9,845 nucleotides of DNA from Butyrivibrio sp. UBA3740 (GTDB lineage Bacteria; Bacillota; Clostridia; Lachnospirales; Lachnospiraceae). The stretch spans positions 1 to 9,845 of the forward strand of contig DFGW01000188.1 of the NCBI GenBank assembly GCA_002372465.1. The letters are read 5' to 3'. Positions 5,375-9,845 of the stretch are shown here, piece by piece; position 1 is the stretch's first letter, and every line of letters begins with the position of its first letter. The notes beneath the pieces are model-generated. The model did no database searches, was not told the DNA's origin, and saw nothing but the letters and a program-made list of their open reading frames with translations. Both the position numbers and the translations under genes were made by a program.

Positions 5375-7616
5375 CAAAAAACTCTGTTATCCTGTCCTTT
5401 AATCCTGTATATCTTTTAAGCTGCTCTTCATTCTCCACCATGGCCATCAGGGTCTGGCTGCTGCCCAGGATGCACACCGTACTCTTTGCTCTGGTAACAG
5501 CGGTATAAAGAAGGTTCCTGTTAAGAAGCATTCTCGGACCGCCAAGAATCGGCATGATAACCGCGGGGTACTCACTGCCCTGGGACTTGTGGATAGTTAT
5601 GGCATAGGAAAGCTCCAGCTCGTCCAGGTTCCCAAAGGGATATCTGACACATCTCTTTTCATCAAACTCCACCACCATATCCTGGGAGTATTCATTTATC
5701 TCTTTTATGACACCCATGTCGCCATTAAAGACGCCTGTTCCGCTGTCTATGGGAATATTAAACTTTCCCACAATCTCCCAGGTGGCCTGATAGTTGTTCC
5801 TTATCTGCATGACCTTATCCCCCTCCCGGAAGATATGATCACCATAGGCATGTTCCTTCTTGTTCTTGTCTGGAGGGTTTAAATACTCCTGAAGGATCAG
5901 ATTCAGCTGTATTGCACCAAGGGCACCCTTCTTCATCGGCGTCAGCACCTGTATGTCGAAGGGCCCAGCATCAACATAGGACGGGAGCTTATCCCTTATC
6001 AGCTGGACCATGTGCTTATAAATAACTCCCGCGTCGCTCCGCTCCAGGAAAAAGAAATCCTTGCTCTTGTTGTCCAGTACCGGCTTTTGTCCGTCGTGGA
6101 TCCTGTGAGCGTTCATGACAATGTCACTCTCCTCCGCCTGTCTGAAGATTTTCTTCAGGTAGATGGTAGGAAATTTACCGCTTTCGATAAGGTCCCTAAG
6201 CACCTGCCCGGGCCCGACACTTGGAAGCTGTGAGCTGTCGCCCACCAGTATCAGATGGGTTCCGGGAACAATAGCTTTTAGGAGAGCGTAAAAGAGATGT
6301 ATGTCCACCATAGACATCTCATCAATGATAATGGCATCGGCTTCAAGGGGGTTGTCCCTGTTCTTTTCAAAGCGAACCCCTGACAGCCTGGTCCCGTCTT
6401 CATCCTCCACCTGGCCCGACACCTCTAAAAGCCTGTGGATGGTCCTTGCCTCATACCCTGTTGCCTCTGTCATCCTCTTGGCAGCTCTTCCTGTGGGAGC
6501 TGCAAGCATAATATCAAGTCCCATTCCCGCATAGTAGGCAATTATAGTATTAATGGTGGTGGTCTTACCTGTTCCGGGGCCACCGGTGATTATCACGATC
6601 CCATTGGTTATGCTCTGCAGGACTGCATCTCTTTGAAGGTCATCCAGCTCTATATCTCTGCGTTTTTCCAGGTCCATGATCTGATTGAGGTAGCTTTCCT
6701 TCTCCTTGTCAGAAACACGTTCCGACAGGTTCAGGTCTTTTAACATGGCAGCGCAGCCCTGCTCCTCGTAATAATAACGGGAAGCATAGATATCTGTGCC
6801 GTTCTTACAGACAATCTTCTGGTCCATGGCAAGATTACCCACATGGGTCTCAATGCTCTCTCTAGTAATGGTATAGTCCGGCCTTGTCTGAAGGACGTCC
6901 ATAGTTCTTTTTACCAGGTCATCCAGTGGAAGATAGGTATTTCCATCCAAAGAGGCCTGTAAAAGTGCGTATAAAATCCCGCTCTTTATCCTGTAGTCCG
7001 AATCGATCTGGATCCCCACACGTGCAGCTATCTCATCGGCAGTCTTAAATCCGACACCGTTAATGTCATCAGAGAGCTGGTAAGGATTTTCTTTAATTAC
7101 GCGGTAGATCCTGGTGCCATAGGTGTTATAGATCTTAACAGCCAGATTGTCGCTGATACCGTACTGCTGCAGAAAGATCATTGCATCGCGCATCTCACGT
7201 TTTTCCGCCATCTGACTTCCTATATCCCTGGCCTTGGCAGCGCTGATGCCCTTTATCTCTTCCAGGCGCTCAGGCTCCTCCTCGATGACCCGGAAGGTAT
7301 CTTCACCAAAGTGCTTCACAATTCTGGCGGCCAGCTTCTCACCTATGCCCTTTATAGCACCGGAACCAAGATATCTTAGCATGGATGCTTCGTCGTCCGG
7401 CGCTGAAATCTCGTAGCTTGTGATTTTGAACTGATCACCGTAAACCGGATGATTCACATACTCCCCGGAGGCAATGATCGTATCTCCCACATCAACATCC
7501 TTAAAGGATCCTGTGCAAGTTATCTCAGCGTCTGCACTGACCAGATTGATGACACCATAGCCATTCTCTGCGTTCTTATATATGAAATGTTCAATATATC
7601 CCTTTATCTGTTCCAT
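5367..7616 (-). CDS. recD2: RecD2, ATP-dependent SF1B DNA helicase
   Basis: The 749-residue product is a complete RecD2-type 5'-3' helicase acting in DNA repair and replication-fork processing without RecBC. An N-terminal OB-like domain is followed by tandem helix-hairpin-helix motifs (GAIKGIGEKLAARI and EIKGISAAKARDIG, then INGVGFKTADEIA). The helicase core has Walker A GGPGTGKTTT (about 345-354), Walker B IIIDEMSMV (429-437), motif III GDSSQLPSVG (459-468), motif IV-like IFRQA, motif V ITIHKSQGSE (673-682) and motif VI YTAVTRAK (704-711). I chose the ATG at 7616 (product starts MEQIKGYIEH, typical of the family). An in-frame ATG at 7643 lies directly on the end of the upstream terminator and has no ribosome site. 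The chosen start also lacks a clear ribosome site, discussed as a finding. Confidence 0.95.
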   Translation of the reverse strand: MEQIKGYIEHFIYKNAENGYGVINLVSADAEITCTGSFKDVDVGDTIIASGEYVNHPVYGDQFKITSYEISAPDDEASMLRYLGSGAIKGIGEKLAARIVKHFGEDTFRVIEEEPERLEEIKGISAAKARDIGSQMAEKREMRDAMIFLQQYGISDNLAVKIYNTYGTRIYRVIKENPYQLSDDINGVGFKTADEIAARVGIQIDSDYRIKSGILYALLQASLDGNTYLPLDDLVKRTMDVLQTRPDYTITRESIETHVGNLAMDQKIVCKNGTDIYASRYYYEEQGCAAMLKDLNLSERVSDKEKESYLNQIMDLEKRRDIELDDLQRDAVLQSITNGIVIITGGPGTGKTTTINTIIAYYAGMGLDIMLAAPTGRAAKRMTEATGYEARTIHRLLEVSGQVEDEDGTRLSGVRFEKNRDNPLEADAIIIDEMSMVDIHLFYALLKAIVPGTHLILVGDSSQLPSVGPGQVLRDLIESGKFPTIYLKKIFRQAEESDIVMNAHRIHDGQKPVLDNKSKDFFFLERSDAGVIYKHMVQLIRDKLPSYVDAGPFDIQVLTPMKKGALGAIQLNLILQEYLNPPDKNKKEHAYGDHIFREGDKVMQIRNNYQATWEIVGKFNIPIDSGTGVFNGDMGVIKEINEYSQDMVVEFDEKRCVRYPFGNLDELELSYAITIHKSQGSEYPAVIMPILGGPRMLLNRNLLYTAVTRAKSTVCILGSSQTLMAMVENEEQLKRYTGLKDRITEFFDV

Positions 7617-7623
7617 AGCTACT

Positions 7624-7632
7624 ACTATAGCA
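7624..7632 (-). promoter_or_regulatory. Candidate extended -10 promoter of recD2
   Basis: On the minus strand the sequence TGCTATAGT (7632-7624) matches an extended -10 element: TG, one base, then TATAGT (5/6 of TATAAT). It is followed by seven bases and then the recD2 ATG, so a start at the normal distance would fall at or next to the A of ATG. An alternative is TTGGCG (in the terminator stem) with 17 nt to TATGCT, a weaker 4/6 plus 4/6 match. Either would put the promoter in the 60 nt after flgJ, which is needed if the terminator there works. No experimental support; pattern match only. Confidence 0.35.
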
Positions 7633-7643
7633 TATAAGGGCAT

Positions 7644-7676
7644 AAAAAAATCGCCAAAATCTTGCGACTTTGGCGA
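7644..7676 (-). terminator. Intrinsic terminator after flgJ
   Basis: On the minus strand, TCGCCAAA (7676-7669) pairs perfectly with TTTGGCGA (7658-7651). The stem is extended past one mismatch by two more base pairs (TC with GA) around a four-base loop (GCAA on the minus strand). Seven T residues (7650-7644) follow directly. This is a textbook Rho-independent terminator in the direction of flgJ transcription, beginning 18 nt after its stop codon. It should end the flagellar rod unit and separate it from recD2. There is no T-tract on the other side, so it is not bidirectional. Confidence 0.88.
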
Positions 7677-7694
7677 GTAGATTCATTAGTGGAG

Positions 7695-8090
7695 TCATTC
7701 GTTTTTTTCTAATGGCGCTTCAGGTATATCGTAGTTGCGCTTCAGATTCTCGTAGAGCATCTGTGCAAATCCGTTGCTCTGGGTCTCAGCAGAGGTTTCA
7801 CACACCTCCTGAAGAGTCTGGTCCTTGAAATAGTCAACCAGGGTGGAGGTGGAGTGATCACTGGTCTCAGGCTTTAGGGCATCCACAGATTTTTGCATTT
7901 CTTTGAAGACCTGCTCAAGAAAATAAGCCTCAAAGCTCTTACAGGCTGCCCAGAGTTCATCATCTGAAGACTTGGCTGATGTATTCTGGATCTTATTCTT
8001 TATGGCCTCTGCGCTGGCGTTTTTACTTTCCTGCATGGCATATTCGCTATAGGCAGATGCGTTTATACCACTGATATCATATCCCGCCAT
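7695..8090 (-). CDS. flgJ: FlgJ-type rod-binding protein, single domain without muramidase
   Basis: The 131-residue product matches the N-terminal rod-binding domain of FlgJ. The core CKSFEAYFLEQVFKEMQ (about 50-66) corresponds to the family's CK.FE..F...M.K.MR. The later DYFKDQTLQEVCE and FAQMLYENLKRNYDI are also characteristic. By family knowledge this domain caps or scaffolds the growing flagellar rod in the cell envelope. The C-terminal glucosaminidase domain of proteobacterial FlgJ is absent, as is normal for Firmicutes, so peptidoglycan opening must come from another protein. The ATG at 8090 follows AGGGGG. The gene lies 23 nt after flgG and is the last gene before the terminator. A Ser/Asn/Ala-rich N-terminal 45 residues looks disordered. 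Confidence 0.88.
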   Translation of the reverse strand: MAGYDISGINASAYSEYAMQESKNASAEAIKNKIQNTSAKSSDDELWAACKSFEAYFLEQVFKEMQKSVDALKPETSDHSTSTLVDYFKDQTLQEVCETSAETQSNGFAQMLYENLKRNYDIPEAPLEKNE

Positions 8091-8113
8091 AGTTATCCCC
8101 CTATATATAGCGA

Positions 8114-8944
8114 TTATCTCTTAAGCTGATTTGCCGTCTGCATCATCTCATCTGTTGTCTGGATAGCTGTTGAATTCATCTCGTATGCACGCTGTGCCAC
8201 GATCAGATTAACCATTTCTGTTGCTACGTTTACATTGGAGCCCTCAAGATAGCCCTGAACGATCTCAGATTTCTTGATGCCGTTTGCTGCAGTGTTTTCG
8301 TTTATCTCCTCGCCACTGGCCGGTGTTACCTGCCAAGCAGCGCTTCCTATCCTCTGAAGACCTTCTCTGTTAGGGAACTGATAAAGCCCGATCTGTGGTC
8401 CAACCTCTGTAGGCACGCCCTGCTCATTGGGATAGTAGATCTTGCCATCGCCGCCGATTGTAATACGGCTGGCAACTGCATTTCCCGTCACACGGATCTC
8501 TGCTCCGTTGATGTCAAGAACCTTGTTTCCTTCAGCTGTGGTAAGTACCAGATCTGTTCCGCCGGTTTCAGCCAGCGCCCAGGTAAAGTTACCGTTTCTG
8601 GTGTAGAAAACTTCCCCGTCGGTGGTTCCGGCATACTTAAAGAAGCCATCGCCGCTTATGGCGAGAGCTGCCGGGTTGTCGCTATCCTGGAAGGATCCCT
8701 GGGAAAAGAACTGATTAATTGTAGACGTGCGAACACCAAGTCCAACCTGAGAATTGGTGGGCTTTGGAGCACCGTTTGCTGTTGTGGTGATCGTCTGTAG
8801 TTCCTGATATAAAAGAGACTTGAACTGCGCGCCCTGTGCCTTGAAACCTGTAGTATTAACGTTGGCAAGGTTGTTGGAAATAGTGTCAACGTTAGTCTGC
8901 TGCGCATTCATGCCTGTTGCTGCTGACCATAAACTTCTAACCAT
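8114..8944 (-). CDS. flgG: FlgG, flagellar distal-rod protein
   Basis: The 276-residue product has the family hallmarks at both ends. The N-terminus MVRSLWSAATGMNAQQ followed by ISNNLANVNTTGFK is the rod-protein signature, and the C-terminal EMVNLIVAQRAYEMNS...ANQLKR completes the paired coiled helices. The central region includes SGDGFF and YTRNGNF, with only 11 residues between them. FlgG forms the distal rod outside the membrane and is exported by the flagellar type III system, so it has no signal peptide. Length is close to the roughly 260 residues of enteric FlgG. An ideal GGAGG site lies upstream of the ATG. It is separated from flgF by 133 nt and followed by flgJ. In Bacillus the equivalent genes are flhO and flhP. 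Confidence 0.95.
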   Translation of the reverse strand: MVRSLWSAATGMNAQQTNVDTISNNLANVNTTGFKAQGAQFKSLLYQELQTITTTANGAPKPTNSQVGLGVRTSTINQFFSQGSFQDSDNPAALAISGDGFFKYAGTTDGEVFYTRNGNFTWALAETGGTDLVLTTAEGNKVLDINGAEIRVTGNAVASRITIGGDGKIYYPNEQGVPTEVGPQIGLYQFPNREGLQRIGSAAWQVTPASGEEINENTAANGIKKSEIVQGYLEGSNVNVATEMVNLIVAQRAYEMNSTAIQTTDEMMQTANQLKR

Positions 8945-9077
8945 AAGTCACCTCCGGGAAATCCTCGGGGATACATCCATGTCCCATATTATCTCGTCAT
9001 CCGTGACTTAGTGATATATTCTTCTGTTTATTTATCGTCATACAGGGCTGTTTAAATTATTAAAAAATTATAAATTT
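8945..9077 (-). promoter_or_regulatory. flgF-flgG intergenic leader with a weak candidate promoter
   Basis: This 133-nt gap is the longest non-coding stretch in the window and may carry extra control for flgG. On the minus strand ATGACG (9041-9036), 17 nt, then TATATC (9018-9013) resembles a sigma-A promoter at 4/6 and 4/6. Close to the flgF stop is an all-A/T inverted repeat (AAAAATT, ATA, AATTTTT at 9063-9079), too weak for a terminator but possibly an UP-like element. A hairpin of GGGA-CAT with ATG-ta-TCCC lies just before the flgG ribosome site. A sigma-28 promoter was looked for and not found with a proper -35. All of this is low confidence. Confidence 0.25.
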
Positions 9078-9845
9078 TTATGTAAGACGTCCAAGCTGGT
9101 TAGCTGCGATATCCAAAGATTCATCAATTGTGGTGATCATCCTCTGGTTCGTGTCGTAATTTCTCTGAACTGCTATCATCTGGACCATCTCATCCACCAC
9201 GGAAACATTTGACTGCTCCAAAAATCCTGCGTAAACCTGACCGGTTCCTTCCTCAGCGTTGGCTTCTCCCACAGGAATATAGGCATTCTCACCAAACATT
9301 TCCAGATTGTTATAGGTAGTGCGTCCATTCCTCTGAACTGTCTTTTCAAAATCGAAGACACCTATGGTAGCCACAACTTCTCCGTCCTGAACAATCTCAC
9401 CGGTGGTACTGATCTGAGCAGGAAGACTGGGATCAAGCTCAATGTGTCCGCCGTCCTGAGAAAGAACAAAATCGCCGTCCTGTGTAACCAGTACACCTTC
9501 GCTGGTCAGAGTAAAGTTACCGTCTCTGGTGTACATGATCTGCTGGGTAAGGCCATAGTCCTTCAGCTCGTCCAGTGAAAGCTTTCCTGCCTGATATGCT
9601 GCCATGGCTCTTTCACTTCTGTATCTGTTGAGCCTCCAGTCATTGGCGCCGACACGGCTGTTTACACCGGTGTCCTCTTCCTCTTCTTCAGTCTCCTGTT
9701 TAACTCCATATTCAATTCCAAAGAATCCGCTTCCGCCGATGGCAAGATCATAGGTGTTCTGGGTTTCCTTCATGGGCCCTTCGGTCCAGTCAATATAGCC
9801 CTCACCAATCTTTACTCCGGGATTAATAATGCCCAGTCCACGGGC
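9078..9845 (-). CDS. flgF: FlgF-like flagellar rod protein, 5' end outside the window
   Basis: The reading frame stays open to the right edge, giving 255 visible residues. The earliest are ARGLGIINPGVKIGEG, so the Met at 9773 is internal and not the start. The visible segment DLAIGGSGFF, then YTRDGNF, and the C-terminal EMVQMIAVQRNYDTNQ...ANQLGRLT are hallmarks of the FlgF/FlgG rod and hook protein family. Being upstream of a clear flgG, it is most likely the proximal-rod protein FlgF (flhO in Bacillus). Between GSGFF and YTRDGNF lie 62 residues, including a run of Glu and a basic/helical stretch, against 11 in FlgG here. That makes a family-unusual insertion of about 50 residues. The N-terminal rod signature should lie beyond the window. 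Confidence 0.88.
   Translation of the reverse strand, partial: ARGLGIINPGVKIGEGYIDWTEGPMKETQNTYDLAIGGSGFFGIEYGVKQETEEEEEDTGVNSRVGANDWRLNRYRSERAMAAYQAGKLSLDELKDYGLTQQIMYTRDGNFTLTSEGVLVTQDGDFVLSQDGGHIELDPSLPAQISTTGEIVQDGEVVATIGVFDFEKTVQRNGRTTYNNLEMFGENAYIPVGEANAEEGTGQVYAGFLEQSNVSVVDEMVQMIAVQRNYDTNQRMITTIDESLDIAANQLGRLT

Noticed and set aside
7617..7643. Upstream ATG at 7643 as the start of recD2
   Set aside because: It lies immediately against the terminator T-tract with no ribosome site, and the extra nine residues are not typical of the family N-terminus.
9013..9056. Possible sigma-28 flagellar promoter: GACGATAA (7/8 of GCCGATAA) with TAAA upstream
   Set aside because: The TAAA is only 11 nt before the -10-like box, while about 15 is needed, and no other -35 match is at the right distance.
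9063..9079. Inverted repeat after flgF as a terminator
   Set aside because: All base pairs are A-T and the stem is seven base pairs, so it would be too unstable. It also overlaps the flgF stop codon.

Overview
The window most likely comes from a flagellated Lachnospiraceae-type Firmicute (Clostridia), possibly near Butyrivibrio, Pseudobutyrivibrio or Roseburia. This rests on family-level recognition: clostridial-style flagellar rod genes, a cdaA-cdaR diadenylate cyclase pair, RecD2 instead of RecBCD, an HPr with both His15 and Ser46, a DUF3048 lipoprotein, and AGGAG-type ribosome binding sites. The genus call is a guess. All twelve genes lie on the minus strand, so transcription runs from the right edge to the left edge. 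Gene density is very high and no mobile elements, RNA genes or CRISPR arrays are visible.

Right part (about 7644-9845), in transcription order: flgF (5' end outside the window), a 133-nt gap, flgG, and a single-domain flgJ. These encode the proximal/distal rod and the rod-binding factor, the periplasm-spanning axle of the flagellum. The unit ends in a clear intrinsic terminator (hairpin plus seven T on the minus strand) just after flgJ.

Middle and left part (1-7616): a tightly packed cluster starts 27 nt after that terminator. The order is recD2 helicase, comF phosphoribosyltransferase-like gene, a YvyF-type zinc-ribbon/HTH flagellar-operon protein, two uncharacterised integral membrane proteins, cdaA (c-di-AMP synthase), cdaR (its YbbR-domain partner), ptsH (HPr), and the N-terminal part of a DUF3048 lipoprotein. 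Gaps from recD2 to ptsH range from an 8-nt overlap to 19 nt, so this is most simply one transcription unit. The lipoprotein gene follows a 55-nt gap that, with the 3' end of ptsH, holds a candidate promoter and a perfect palindrome over its -10 box, so it may also be controlled separately.

The parts of most interest are the two unknown membrane proteins immediately upstream of cdaA, the placement of ptsH where many Firmicutes have glmM, the terminator/promoter arrangement at the recD2 start (possible leaderless mRNA), and a roughly 50-residue acidic insertion in FlgF. No complete new defence or mobile system is visible. The best candidate for undescribed biology is the membrane-protein pair coupled to c-di-AMP synthesis.
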